43,480 bases of DNA. Origin: Gammaproteobacteria bacterium. GTDB lineage: Bacteria > Pseudomonadota > Gammaproteobacteria > Immundisolibacterales > JAKLLR01. Shown here in pieces: positions 18,303 to 26,140 of this stretch (position 1 is the first letter of the stretch; each line of letters starts with the position of its first letter). The position numbers and the translations under genes are program-made. The stretch spans positions 1 to 43,480 of the forward strand of contig JAKLLR010000007.1 in the NCBI GenBank assembly GCA_022014175.1, read 5' to 3'. Under the pieces are notes generated by a model. It did not search any database. It saw only the letters and a list, made by a program, of their open reading frames with translations, and was not told the origin of the DNA.

Positions 18303-19754
18303 ATGACCAAGGACGTCTCCGGCGACTATTTCTCCGACTGGAAAGAACAGGAACAGCAAGCCGAGGCGATGATTCCGGTCATCGGCCGTCTCTATCGGGA
18401 GTTCGGCGTGGTCACCACCCTCTATGGTGACTCAATCGTTAACGCTTCAACCCTGGATATTCTGCAGGCTCACCGCCAGGTGGCCCAGATCGAGCAGCGG
18501 GAGCTGAGCACCCGGGATACCTTGCCGATTATTGAGGCAATCAGCCGACTGGATCTTGCCGCCGCCCGGATTGATCTGGGCAAACTGGCGGTCAACTACC
18601 AGAACCTCTCCCAGACAGAGACTGTGGATGACTATGTCACCGCAGAATTGGCGGAGATCAATACCGGCCGTAAACCGATTCTCAGCGAACCGCGAGACGT
18701 GGTGCTCTACGGCTTCGGCCGCATTGGCCGCCTGCTCACCCGCATCCTGATCCAGAAAACCGGTGGCGGCGACAAACTGCGACTGCGGGCGGTGGTGGTA
18801 CGCAAAGGCGGGCCGGACGACCTGATCAAGCGAACCAGCCTGCTGCAGCGCGACTCGGTCCACGGGCCACTGGATGGCACTGTCACCATCGACACCGAAG
18901 AGAACGCCATCATCGCCAATGGCAACATGATCCGGGTGATCTACTCAGACTCACCATCAGAGATGGATTACACCCTCTACGGCATCAAGGATGCGCTGGT
19001 GATCGACAATACCGGGCGCTGGTCGGACCGGGAGGGGCTCAGCCAACACCTGGGCGCCCGGGGGGTCTGGAAGGTGCTGTTGACAGCACCCGGCAAAGGC
19101 AATGTGCCCAATATCGTCTACGGCATTAATCACGACACCCTGGACCCTCAGGAGAAAATTCTCTCCGCCGCCAGTTGCACCACCAACGCCATCGTGCCCC
19201 CCCTGAAGGTGATTGATGACCGTTTTGGAATCGAGAGTGGCCATGTGGAGACCTGCCACGCCTACACCAATGACCAGAATCTGATCGACAATTTCCATAA
19301 AGCCAACCGCCGCGGGCGGGCAGCGCCGCTGAATATGGTGATCACATCAACCGGCGCCGCCAAAGCGGTCGCCAAAGCGTTGCCCCAACTGGCAGGCAAA
19401 CTCACCGGCAATGCGATTCGGGTGCCGACCCCCAACGTCTCGCTGGCAATTCTGAACCTCAACCTGAAGACCGCCACCACTGTCGATGAGCTCAACGCCT
19501 ATTTCAAAGAGATCGCGTTGCATTCGGCCCTGCAGCAGCAGATCGACTACACCAACTCTCCGGAAGTCGTCTCTTCCGACTTTATCGGCTCTCGCCACAC
19601 CGGTGTGGTGGACTCACTTGCCTCTATCGTTGAAGGTAACCGCTGCGTGCTCTACGTCTGGTATGACAACGAGTATGGTTACAGCTGCCAGGTGATTCGT
19701 CTGGTCCAGCACCTCGCCGGGCTGCAACTACCACTCTACCCCAAGGAGAACTAG
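18303..19754 (+). CDS. gap: Long-form glyceraldehyde-3-phosphate dehydrogenase
   Basis: 483 residues against ~335 for standard GAPDH. An N-terminal extension of about 130 residues precedes the Rossmann loop YGFGRIGR (136-143). The active-site Cys292 lies in SAASCTTNAIVPP, and the catalytic His in VETCHAYTNDQN. WYDNEYGYSCQV near the C-terminus is canonical. This long type also occurs in Pseudomonas and Vibrio alongside a normal GapA. The strand after the first Rossmann helix reads AVVVRKGG, lacking the Asp that favours NAD in classical GapA, so NADP use is possible. The gene stands next to a cupin gene 10 bp downstream. The ribosome-binding site is weak. Confidence 0.9.
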   Translation: MTKDVSGDYFSDWKEQEQQAEAMIPVIGRLYREFGVVTTLYGDSIVNASTLDILQAHRQVAQIEQRELSTRDTLPIIEAISRLDLAAARIDLGKLAVNYQNLSQTETVDDYVTAELAEINTGRKPILSEPRDVVLYGFGRIGRLLTRILIQKTGGGDKLRLRAVVVRKGGPDDLIKRTSLLQRDSVHGPLDGTVTIDTEENAIIANGNMIRVIYSDSPSEMDYTLYGIKDALVIDNTGRWSDREGLSQHLGARGVWKVLLTAPGKGNVPNIVYGINHDTLDPQEKILSAASCTTNAIVPPLKVIDDRFGIESGHVETCHAYTNDQNLIDNFHKANRRGRAAPLNMVITSTGAAKAVAKALPQLAGKLTGNAIRVPTPNVSLAILNLNLKTATTVDELNAYFKEIALHSALQQQIDYTNSPEVVSSDFIGSRHTGVVDSLASIVEGNRCVLYVWYDNEYGYSCQVIRLVQHLAGLQLPLYPKEN

Positions 19755-19764
19755 GACTCAGCCC

Positions 19765-20118
19765 ATGCGGGTTACCCATATCTACAGCGATGGCGATGGC
19801 TGCTCCTGCCTCGGCCACAAGCAGATCGAACTGCTGCCCCAGGGGCAGTACGGCCACTTCTCCGAACTTCAGGCTGGCCCCGGCATCCAGTTCCGGGAGG
19901 CACCAGCGGACTACGATTCGGGCTGGCACACCGTGCCCCATGCGCTCTATCTGATTATTCTCTCCGGTCGGCTACAGATCGAAACCGGTGACGGCCAAAC
20001 CCGCTCCCTGGGGCCTGGAGATGTGATTCTTGCCGAGGACACAGACGGCCAGGGCCACCACACTGTTGCCGTCGGTGGCCAGCCGGTCCACTCGGTCATG
20101 GTGCCGCTCCAGAGCTGA
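19765..20118 (+). CDS. Small cupin-domain protein
   Basis: 117 residues, a single beta-barrel cupin. WHTVPHALYLIILSGRLQIE corresponds to cupin motif 1, and LGPGDVILAEDTDGQGHHT to motif 2, each with His or Glu positions suited to bind a metal. The N-terminal half has two Cys (CSCLG) of unknown role. The gene is 10 bp after gap and has AGGA before the ATG, so it is likely cotranscribed. Function and substrate are unknown. It ends 26 bp before the first FNR box and is not obviously part of the oxygenase cluster. Confidence 0.8.
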   Translation: MRVTHIYSDGDGCSCLGHKQIELLPQGQYGHFSELQAGPGIQFREAPADYDSGWHTVPHALYLIILSGRLQIETGDGQTRSLGPGDVILAEDTDGQGHHTVAVGGQPVHSVMVPLQS

Positions 20119-20144
20119 CCAGTAACCGGGGTTTCCTCTCCGGG

Positions 20145-20158
20145 TTGACCTACATCAA
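20145..20158. promoter_or_regulatory. FNR/ANR-type binding box upstream of Rieske gene 1
   Basis: TTGACCTACATCAA matches the TTGAT-N4-ATCAA consensus at 9 of 10 positions. It lies 74 bp before the ATG, a distance that allows activation from about -41. The next bases (TGTGCC) resemble those after the box at 21856. Confidence 0.72.
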
Positions 20159-20232
20159 TGTGCCGCCAGGGCGACCTGGCGCAAGCTCTCCTGCCAGCAG
20201 GCGCAATAGCGCTCTAGCCTTGGAGAGACACT

Positions 20233-21438
20233 ATGAATTCCCCCGTAGAAAACCGCTTTACCCAGCAACACCCCGAGCTGGGCCGTGGCCCGGTGCAGGT
20301 CACACCCAACATCTCCCCGGACTATTTTGAGCTTGAGCGGGAGAAAATTTTTAAGCAATCCTGGCTCAATGTCGGCTGCGAGATGGATATCCCGAATAAG
20401 GGGGACTACTTCGTTAAGGACATCCAGGTACTCAACGCCTCCCTCATCATTGTTCGCGGCAAAGATAGTGTGGTCCGGGCTTTCCATAACGCCTGCACCC
20501 ACCGGGGCAACAAGGTCGCGGAAAGCTGCGGGCACACCAAGGGGTTTGCCTGCGGCTTCCACGGCTGGACCTTCGACACCAAGGGCGAACTTGCCTACGT
20601 GCCGGATGAAGGGCAGTTCTTCGACCTGGACAAATCCAAACTTGGCCTGAAGCCGGTGCCCTGCGAATCCTGGAACGGTTTTATCTTTATTCATCCCCAG
20701 GAAAAACCGCCCCAGCCGCTGGCGGAATTTCTGGGCGGACTGGGGCAACAGCTGCAAGACTACCCGTTCCAGAAGCTAACCCGTGTCGGCAAGTTCCGGG
20801 CGGAGGTCAAGGTCAACTGGAAAGTCATCATTGACGCCTTTCAGGAGTCCTACCACGCCGGATTCGTACACAAATACAGTGCCGGAAACGCCATAGCCAC
20901 TGGTTCGGATCCATTCTGCCATATGACCTCCTTTCGGCTTTACGAACAGGGCCATCGGTCGGGCTCCTGCCCTCTGAATCCTGACCACGAACTGACCCGG
21001 TCAGAACAGCTGGCAACCCGCATTCGCGCGTCCATATGGGCTCAGGAGACCTCCGAGAGCCACCCGATTCCGCCCGGGGCAAACCCCGAAAACCATCCCT
21101 TGTGGATGTTTGATATCAATGTGGTCTTCCCCAACTTCTTTATCGACGTGGCCAACGGCTGGTTCTTTACCTACAACTTCTGGCCCGTTGCGGTGGACAA
21201 GACTCTCTACGAAATCAGCTACTACATGGATCCGCCGAATAACGCCGGCGAAAAAATCAGTGTTGAGCACTCCAAAATCTCTCTGCGGGATCTGCTGAGG
21301 GAGGATCTCAACACGGTGGAAACCACTCAGGCTGCACTGATGTCCGGCGCCCTGGAGACGATTCTCCTCTCTGATCAGGAGCTTTTATGCCGCCACCAGT
21401 ACAAGGTGGTGGACCAGCTTGTTACCAACCAGAACTAA
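20233..21438 (+). CDS. Rieske non-haem iron oxygenase, alpha subunit (paralogue 1)
   Basis: 401 residues. The Rieske [2Fe-2S] ligands are Cys88-x-His90 and Cys107-x2-His110 (ACTHRG ... CGFHGW). The mononuclear iron site is His208, His213 and Asp358 (ESYHAGFVH; LREDLN). Glu205 occupies the bridging position that is Asp in naphthalene dioxygenase and Glu in carnitine monooxygenase. The enzyme should use O2 and electrons to hydroxylate or demethylate an organic substrate in the cytoplasm. No beta-subunit or reductase gene is adjacent. GGAGAGA precedes the ATG. The gene is the first of a two-gene unit with a small unrecognised protein 20 bp downstream, under an FNR-type box. Substrate unknown. 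Confidence 0.92.
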   Translation: MNSPVENRFTQQHPELGRGPVQVTPNISPDYFELEREKIFKQSWLNVGCEMDIPNKGDYFVKDIQVLNASLIIVRGKDSVVRAFHNACTHRGNKVAESCGHTKGFACGFHGWTFDTKGELAYVPDEGQFFDLDKSKLGLKPVPCESWNGFIFIHPQEKPPQPLAEFLGGLGQQLQDYPFQKLTRVGKFRAEVKVNWKVIIDAFQESYHAGFVHKYSAGNAIATGSDPFCHMTSFRLYEQGHRSGSCPLNPDHELTRSEQLATRIRASIWAQETSESHPIPPGANPENHPLWMFDINVVFPNFFIDVANGWFFTYNFWPVAVDKTLYEISYYMDPPNNAGEKISVEHSKISLRDLLREDLNTVETTQAALMSGALETILLSDQELLCRHQYKVVDQLVTNQN

Positions 21439-21458
21439 AACCCCAGGAGGAATTATCA

Positions 21459-21782
21459 ATGGCAAAACTACCGGACAATTTTAGCGATCTCGCCCCTTTT
21501 GTAGACGAATGGGCCCTGGCCACCGAGCTGGAACGAAACACCCATCGCAGAGCCTGCACCCAGGCCCAACTCCAGCTTTATTACGATACCTTACTGCCAA
21601 AAATGGACGCGATTGTCGAGCATCTGAACACCTTTCCCCTCGACGACATGCCAGCCCCGGAGAGCTCGCTGCTCAACCTGGCCCTGATGTTCATGGAGGT
21701 CTCACCTGCAATCGAGCTCTTTCACCAGCCGGATGTGCCAGACAGCTTTGAGGCGGAGCGGTTCGAAATCCTCCAGCCCTGA
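21459..21782 (+). CDS. Small conserved protein paired with Rieske oxygenase 1 (unrecognised family)
   Basis: 107 residues from the ATG at 21459, which has a perfect AGGAGG 7 bases upstream; the longer track ORF is rejected. The protein is acidic, Leu/Met-rich and probably helical, with no Cys pair, signal peptide or membrane segment. Two paralogues occur in this window. All three share an N-terminal RN-x(2)-R patch, the core LALMFMEVS with an acidic residue following, and a DVP-x-SF tail. The gene is cotranscribed with the Rieske alpha gene. It is too short and the wrong pattern for the ~160-190-residue oxygenase beta subunit. A role as partner subunit, assembly factor or effector is inference from the repeated pairing. 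Confidence 0.85.
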   Translation: MAKLPDNFSDLAPFVDEWALATELERNTHRRACTQAQLQLYYDTLLPKMDAIVEHLNTFPLDDMPAPESSLLNLALMFMEVSPAIELFHQPDVPDSFEAERFEILQP

Positions 21783-21805
21783 GCCGTGCCCTCCAGCAGC
21801 CATAG

Positions 21806-21830
21806 AAAAGGCGCACTAAGTGCGCCTTTT
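21806..21830 (+). terminator. Intrinsic terminator after Rieske unit 1
   Basis: GGCGCAC-TAA-GTGCGCC forms a perfect 7-bp stem flanked by AAAA and TTTT, 24 bp after the stop of the small protein. It ends the first oxygenase unit just before the next FNR box. Confidence 0.9.
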
Positions 21831-21855
21831 CATTATTAAGCCAGGAAGAAAGCAG

Positions 21856-21869
21856 TTGATCTGCATCAA
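21856..21869. promoter_or_regulatory. FNR/ANR-type binding box upstream of Rieske gene 2
   Basis: TTGATCTGCATCAA is an exact match to TTGAT-N4-ATCAA. It starts 26 bp after the unit-1 terminator and ends 66 bp before the ATG of the second oxygenase. This is the strongest box in the window. Confidence 0.85.
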
Positions 21870-21935
21870 TGTCAGTAGCGGCTGCTCCTCCCAGACTGGC
21901 CCCACACTGGCAGCAACAGGGAAGGGAAAAGCGAC

Positions 21936-23129
21936 ATGAATGCACCGCAACAGGCCTACACACTCAAACACCCGGAACTTGGCACCGGCCCAATCTCCAC
22001 TGAACCAAATATCTCCCCCGAATATTTTGAGCGGGAGCGGGAGCAGCTGTTCAAAAAGTGCTGGCTCAACGTGGCACATCTGCAGGAGGTCCCCAAACCC
22101 GGTGATTACGTGGTCTGGGATCTCGCTGTTCTCAATGCCTCGGTGATTATCGTGCATGGCCAGGATGGTCAGATCCGCGCCTTCCACAACGCCTGCACTC
22201 ATCGCGGCAATAAGGTCGCCGAAGGCCGGGGCAACAGCAAGGGGTTTGCCTGTGGTTTTCATGGCTGGACCTTCAATACCGAGGGCAATCTGGCCTTTGT
22301 GCCCGACGAAGGGCAGTTTTTCGATCTGGACAAACAGTGCCTCGGCCTGAAAGCAATCAACTGCGATGTCTGGCACGGTGCGATCTTCATCAACATGATG
22401 GATCAGCCACGGGAAACACTGGCCGAATGGATGTCCGACTATGATGACACCCTGGGTCAATTTCCTTTCCAGGAGATGGAGCTGATGGGCTGCTGGAGCG
22501 CTGACGTCGGGGTCAGCTGGAAAGTCTTCGTCGATGCTTTTCAGGAGTCCTACCATGTTGGTTTTGTCCACGCCCGCTCTGTGCCTGATGGCTTCGTGAC
22601 ACAAGACAACCCCTACTGCCATGTGCCCGGGTTTCGCCTGTTTGATTACCATCGGGCTACCACCTGCCCGGCCAATCCGAAGCATAGCCTCTGGCCCTCC
22701 GAGGCTGTCGCCATGAAGCAGGGTGCAATGTCGCTCACAGCCGGCGGATTAACCGAGGAAGGTTATCCTGGGACCAACCCGCAGAAGATCGAAGACTTTG
22801 GCTTCGATATCAACGTGATATTCCCGAACTTTTTTCAGGATGTCTCAAACGGATGGTTCTTCAGCTACAACTTCTGGCCCACGGCCCATAACCGCACCCT
22901 GTGGCAGGTCAAGCTATTCACCCTCAAGCCAAAAACTCCGGCGGATCTGGTATCAGCAGAGTTGACCAAAGTCGTACTGCGGGATGCGATCCGGGAAGAT
23001 CTCAACACCATGGAGAGCACCCAGCAGGGACTCGATTCCCGGGCGGTCGATACGGTTCTGTTCTCGGATCAGGAGTTGGCCTGCCGCCACCAGTACGCGG
23101 TGGTCGAAAACTTCATGAACCGGGATTAA
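21936..23129 (+). CDS. Rieske non-haem iron oxygenase, alpha subunit (paralogue 2)
   Basis: 397 residues and clearly related to paralogues 1 and 3 throughout. Rieske ligands are Cys87/His89 and Cys106/His109. Mononuclear iron ligands are His207 and His212, with the Asp in REDLNTMES. The bridging residue is Glu204. The substrate-pocket half (residues ~215-300) differs most from the other two, which suggests a different or altered substrate. GGGAAGGG lies upstream of the ATG. It forms a two-gene unit with a small protein 15 bp downstream, between a perfect FNR box and a strong terminator. No cognate reductase is seen. Confidence 0.92.
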   Translation: MNAPQQAYTLKHPELGTGPISTEPNISPEYFEREREQLFKKCWLNVAHLQEVPKPGDYVVWDLAVLNASVIIVHGQDGQIRAFHNACTHRGNKVAEGRGNSKGFACGFHGWTFNTEGNLAFVPDEGQFFDLDKQCLGLKAINCDVWHGAIFINMMDQPRETLAEWMSDYDDTLGQFPFQEMELMGCWSADVGVSWKVFVDAFQESYHVGFVHARSVPDGFVTQDNPYCHVPGFRLFDYHRATTCPANPKHSLWPSEAVAMKQGAMSLTAGGLTEEGYPGTNPQKIEDFGFDINVIFPNFFQDVSNGWFFSYNFWPTAHNRTLWQVKLFTLKPKTPADLVSAELTKVVLRDAIREDLNTMESTQQGLDSRAVDTVLFSDQELACRHQYAVVENFMNRD

Positions 23130-23144
23130 ACGGAGGAGATCGAT

Positions 23145-23498
23145 ATGGAATACACCCTGCCCGATCAGTTCAACGAAATTCAGCCCCTGGCGGAAGAGTG
23201 GGCCTTTGCCGACGAAGCCGCGAGGAACCATAAGCGACGTGCTTCGAGCATGGCGGAGATTCAGGGGTTTTACGATGCCATGCGGCCCCAGATGGACTCA
23301 GCCATGACCTATCTCAACGGCTTCAAACTGGCTGACACCCCGGAAGAGGCCAAAACAGTGCTTTATCTGGCCCTGATGTTCATGGAAGTCTCAACCGCCG
23401 TTGAGATGTATCAGGAGGTCGATGTGCCAGAGAGCTTTCCCGCCGAGCGCTACAACATTCTCAGCCCCAGCGCGGATCACTTCATGACCGCCGGATGA
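23145..23498 (+). CDS. Small conserved protein paired with Rieske oxygenase 2 (unrecognised family)
   Basis: 117 residues with a strong GGAGGAG before the ATG. It belongs to the same family as the proteins at 21459 and 23702: EEWAFADEAARNHKRR, the core LALMFMEVS, then DVPESF. It is the most divergent member. The EHLN-x-FPL segment reads TYLNGFKL, the FHQPDVP segment reads YQEVDVP, and about nine extra residues follow at the C-terminus. That parallels the divergence of its partner oxygenase and hints that each small protein is matched to its own alpha subunit. Function is unknown. Confidence 0.83.
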   Translation: MEYTLPDQFNEIQPLAEEWAFADEAARNHKRRASSMAEIQGFYDAMRPQMDSAMTYLNGFKLADTPEEAKTVLYLALMFMEVSTAVEMYQEVDVPESFPAERYNILSPSADHFMTAG

Positions 23499-23546
23499 AA
23501 CAACCGAGCATCTCCTCCAACCTCTTTTATTAGAGGTGCGTTCTTG

Positions 23547-23571
23547 CGCGGCCTTCGGGCCGCGTTTTTTT
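23547..23571 (+). terminator. Intrinsic terminator after Rieske unit 2
   Basis: CGCGGCC-TTCG-GGCCGCG is a perfect 7-bp stem with a stable UUCG tetraloop followed by seven T. A smaller stem (CCTCT-TTTATT-AGAGG) lies just upstream at about 23521-23536. Confidence 0.95.
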
Positions 23572-23573
23572 GC

Positions 23574-23587
23574 TTGATTTTGATCCC
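23574..23587. promoter_or_regulatory. Partial FNR-type box upstream of unit 3
   Basis: TTGATTTTGATCCC matches the FNR consensus at 8 of 10 positions: the left half-site is perfect and the right half reads ATCCC. It follows the unit-2 terminator directly, in the same layout as the other units. It is 114 bp before the ATG at 23702, farther than in units 1 and 2. Confidence 0.4.
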
Positions 23588-23638
23588 GGGTCCCGTGCTA
23601 GTCTTAACGACTCCGAGAAGACTCGGGAATAATAACTA

Positions 23639-23652
23639 TATAAACACCGTGG
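23639..23652 (+). promoter_or_regulatory. Likely -10 region of unit 3, shared with the fnr promoter
   Basis: TATAAACACCGTGG includes a TATAAA -10-like hexamer about 50 bp before the small-protein ATG. A near-identical TATAAACGCCGTGG lies before the FNR-type gene at 28149. No good -35 hexamer is found 16-18 bp upstream of either, consistent with activator dependence. Confidence 0.4.
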
Positions 23653-23701
23653 ATATCTCTCCGCGCACAATGACAACGCAAAACAATAGAGGATGATCAT
23701 T

Positions 23702-24028
23702 ATGAACACCACCCTGCCCGCCGGTTTTGAAGATCTGCAAAAATACGTGCCGGCCTGGAACATTGAGAAAGAGGCAGAACGCAACAAAAAACGGCTTGCC
23801 AGCACCATGGAGGAGTTGCAGGACTACTACGACACCCTGCTACCGCGCATGGATGCCATGGTCGAACACTTGAACCAGTTCCCCCTCGACAGCATGCCGG
23901 AATCCGAAACAGCACTGCTGCAGCTGGCCCTGATGTTCATGGAAGTTTCACCGGCCATCGAGCTGTTCCACCAGCCGGATGTGCCAGACAGCTTTGAAGC
24001 AGCACGATTTGAAATTCTGGAGCCCTGA
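23702..24028 (+). CDS. Small conserved protein paired with Rieske oxygenase 3 (unrecognised family)
   Basis: 108 residues. The ATG at 23702 is chosen because AGAGG lies about 8-9 bases upstream; the track ATG at 23693 would sit on top of that site. The protein is very close to the unit-1 member: the stretches ALMFMEVSPAIELFHQPDVP and YYDTLLP are identical, and DSFEAARFEILEP differs from it at only two positions. It is acidic, probably helical and soluble. Here the small gene precedes its oxygenase gene (78 bp gap), the reverse of units 1 and 2. Function is unknown; the pairing suggests a direct partner of the alpha subunit. Confidence 0.84.
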   Translation: MNTTLPAGFEDLQKYVPAWNIEKEAERNKKRLASTMEELQDYYDTLLPRMDAMVEHLNQFPLDSMPESETALLQLALMFMEVSPAIELFHQPDVPDSFEAARFEILEP

Positions 24029-24106
24029 GTGCAACCCGGGTGGGGCGAAGTCGTCCTGCTCCACCCGCTGACCTGATCGATCCGACCCAGCAACGGAGAA
24101 TTACCG

Positions 24107-25312
24107 ATGAATGCCCCCCAAACCGGACCCGCTAACGCAATCACCGCACGTTATCCTGAGCTGGGCACCGGCCCGGTCTCTACTGAAGCGGTCATCTCCC
24201 CTGAATACTTTGAGAAGGAGCGGGAGAAGATATTCAAGAAGTCCTGGCTAAATGTGGGGCGCATCGATCAAATTCCCAGCCCGGGCGACTACATGGTGCG
24301 GGATCTCGACATCCTCAATACCTCCCTGATCATCGTGCAGGGTCAGGATAGTCAGGTCCGGGCCTTCCACAACGCCTGCCCCCATCGGGGTAACAAGGTC
24401 GCCCAGGGCAAAGGCAATACAAAGGGGTTTGCCTGCGGCTTCCACGGCTGGACTTTCAACACCGAAGGCTCTCTGGTCTTTGTACCCGATGAAGAGCAGT
24501 TCTTCGATTTCGACAAAGGCGACTTCTGTCTGAAGGCCGTCAACTGCGAGACCTGGAATGGGTTTGTGTTCATCAATGTAGAGGAACAGCCCAGTGAAAC
24601 CCTGCTGGAGTGGGTGGGAGAACTGGACCGCCAGTTAGACGGCTATCCGTTTGATGATATGGTCTGCCTTGGCGAGTACCGGGCAGAGGTAAAGGCCAAC
24701 TGGAAAGTCGTGATCGATGCCTTTCAGGAGGCCTACCACGTCGCTTTTGTTCATCGACGTACGGCGACCGGTGCCTATACCAGCCCAGAGACCCCCTACT
24801 GCAAGCTCTCTGCGGTGGAGCTCTATGGCCGCAACCGGCGGGGTTCGGTCTACGCCAACCCCGACTTCACCCCTTCGCCCTCCGCGGCGGTTGCCTTTAA
24901 GCATGGTCCGACATTCATTCAGGCCGCACAGGCAGATCTGGACAAGCTGCCGGTCGGCGTTAATCCGGAACGGACCCCGAACTGGGGCTTTGATATCAAC
25001 GTCATCTTCCCGAATTTCCGCTTCGATCCAGGCCAGGGCTTCTATTTTGCCGACAACTTCCTGCCCATCTCTGTTGACCAAACCCTTTACGAGATTCGTC
25101 TCTATATGCCACGGCCCAGGAATGCGGGGGAGATGATCAGCCAGGAGAACACCCGGGTACTGCTGCGCGATATCGTTCGGGAAGACCTCAACACCCTGGA
25201 AACAACCCAGGAAGCGCTCAACACCGGCGTCATGGATACCATCCGCTTTTCCGACCAGGAAATTCTCTGCCGCCACCAGTACAAGGTGGTGGACGACATC
25301 GTTAACAGCTAG
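24107..25312 (+). CDS. Rieske non-haem iron oxygenase, alpha subunit (paralogue 3)
   Basis: 401 residues. Rieske ligands are Cys91/His93 (in ACPHRG) and Cys110/His113. Mononuclear iron ligands are His211 and His216, and the Asp in REDLNTLETTQ. The bridging residue is Glu208. Its N-terminal domain is closest to paralogue 2 in the TGP-STE opening but reads CPH where the others read CTH. GGAG precedes the ATG. It is probably cotranscribed from the promoter ahead of the small gene at 23702 and ends in a strong terminator. The substrate is unknown; like its paralogues it would need a ferredoxin and reductase encoded elsewhere. Confidence 0.92.
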   Translation: MNAPQTGPANAITARYPELGTGPVSTEAVISPEYFEKEREKIFKKSWLNVGRIDQIPSPGDYMVRDLDILNTSLIIVQGQDSQVRAFHNACPHRGNKVAQGKGNTKGFACGFHGWTFNTEGSLVFVPDEEQFFDFDKGDFCLKAVNCETWNGFVFINVEEQPSETLLEWVGELDRQLDGYPFDDMVCLGEYRAEVKANWKVVIDAFQEAYHVAFVHRRTATGAYTSPETPYCKLSAVELYGRNRRGSVYANPDFTPSPSAAVAFKHGPTFIQAAQADLDKLPVGVNPERTPNWGFDINVIFPNFRFDPGQGFYFADNFLPISVDQTLYEIRLYMPRPRNAGEMISQENTRVLLRDIVREDLNTLETTQEALNTGVMDTIRFSDQEILCRHQYKVVDDIVNS

Positions 25313-25325
25313 CCCATCCTGCCAG

Positions 25326-25358
25326 GGCCGGAGCGGAACCGCTCCGGCCACTTTCTTC
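25326..25358 (+). terminator. Intrinsic terminator after Rieske unit 3
   Basis: GGCCGGAGC and GCTCCGGCC form a 9-bp stem around GGAACC, followed by ACTTTCTTCC. The stem starts 13 bp after the stop of the third oxygenase. Confidence 0.82.
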
Positions 25359-25389
25359 CTCTTCTCCTGGTGCGACGCCGCGTCGTAGC

Positions 25390-25403
25390 CTGATCCATGT
25401 CAA
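25390..25403. promoter_or_regulatory. Partial FNR-type box upstream of the OmpW gene
   Basis: CTGATCCATGTCAA matches TTGAT-N4-ATCAA at 8 of 10 positions and lies 80 bp before the ompW-like ATG. As after the box at 20145 and the one at 21856, TG follows the last A. E. coli ompW is known to respond to FNR. Confidence 0.5.
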
Positions 25404-25483
25404 TGCAATAGCCGCTTTTGAGTCGCACTCTGTTGTTGCTGATCCGCCTTTTGGTCAGCCTTATACAGATGGGAGCACTCTGC

Positions 25484-26119
25484 ATGAAAAGCCTGATTAC
25501 ACTCGTCGGATCATTGACTCTGGCCCTCGGTTGCGCGACCACAGCCCTGGCAGTCGAACAGGGCGACTGGCTGGTTCGGGGCCGCATCATCAATGTCAGC
25601 CCTGATGACAGCAGCGGGCCGGTACCTGGGTTTGCGGGCTCCTCAGTCGGTGTGGACGACGCCTGGACTGCGGAAGTCGATTTCACCTACATGGTGACCA
25701 ACAATCTGGGGCTGGAGCTTATTCTGGCCACCAGTGAGCACGATGTGGACGGCAGCGGCAGTATCAGCGGTTTGGGCGACATTATTGAAGCGAGCGTATT
25801 GCCACCCACCCTGACCCTGCAATACCACTTCACCCCCCAGGCGAAGTTCCGCCCCTATGCGGGCGCCGGTGTGAACTACACCATGTTTTACAGCGAAGAG
25901 ACTAAAGGTGCCCTGAGCGGTCTGGATGTTTCCCTGGAAAATTCCTGGGGCTGGGCTGCCCAGCTCGGGGCTGACTGGGATCTCAACAGTGACTGGTTCC
26001 TGAATGTCGACGTCAAATACGTGGACATCGACACCACCGCCAAAATCGCGGGCATCGGCAATGTCAGCGTAGAGATTGATCCCGTCATCTTCGGCATCGG
26101 CGTCGGTAAGCGGTTCTAG
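25484..26119 (+). CDS. ompW: OmpW-family outer-membrane beta-barrel protein
   Basis: 211 residues from the ATG at 25484, which has GGGAG 8 bases upstream; the track start 22 codons earlier adds a non-signal-like extension. Residues 1-23 form a Sec signal peptide ending ATTALA. The mature part begins with the family pattern GDWLVRGR. LGLELILATSEHDV, LPPTLTLQYHF, YAGAGVNYTMFY and a C-terminal Phe (GVGKRF) fit an eight-strand OmpW/AlkL barrel. Such barrels let small hydrophobic compounds enter. Placement between the oxygenase units and the extradiol enzymes suggests substrate uptake for the same route. Confidence 0.92.
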   Translation: MKSLITLVGSLTLALGCATTALAVEQGDWLVRGRIINVSPDDSSGPVPGFAGSSVGVDDAWTAEVDFTYMVTNNLGLELILATSEHDVDGSGSISGLGDIIEASVLPPTLTLQYHFTPQAKFRPYAGAGVNYTMFYSEETKGALSGLDVSLENSWGWAAQLGADWDLNSDWFLNVDVKYVDIDTTAKIAGIGNVSVEIDPVIFGIGVGKRF

Positions 26120-26140
26120 AACTGAAACCGCCAGCCTGAC

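Noticed and set aside
21459-23498. Small proteins as ring-hydroxylating dioxygenase beta subunits
   Set aside because: Beta subunits are ~160-190 residues with a SnoaL-like sheet fold. These are ~110 residues, look helical and share no beta-subunit motif.
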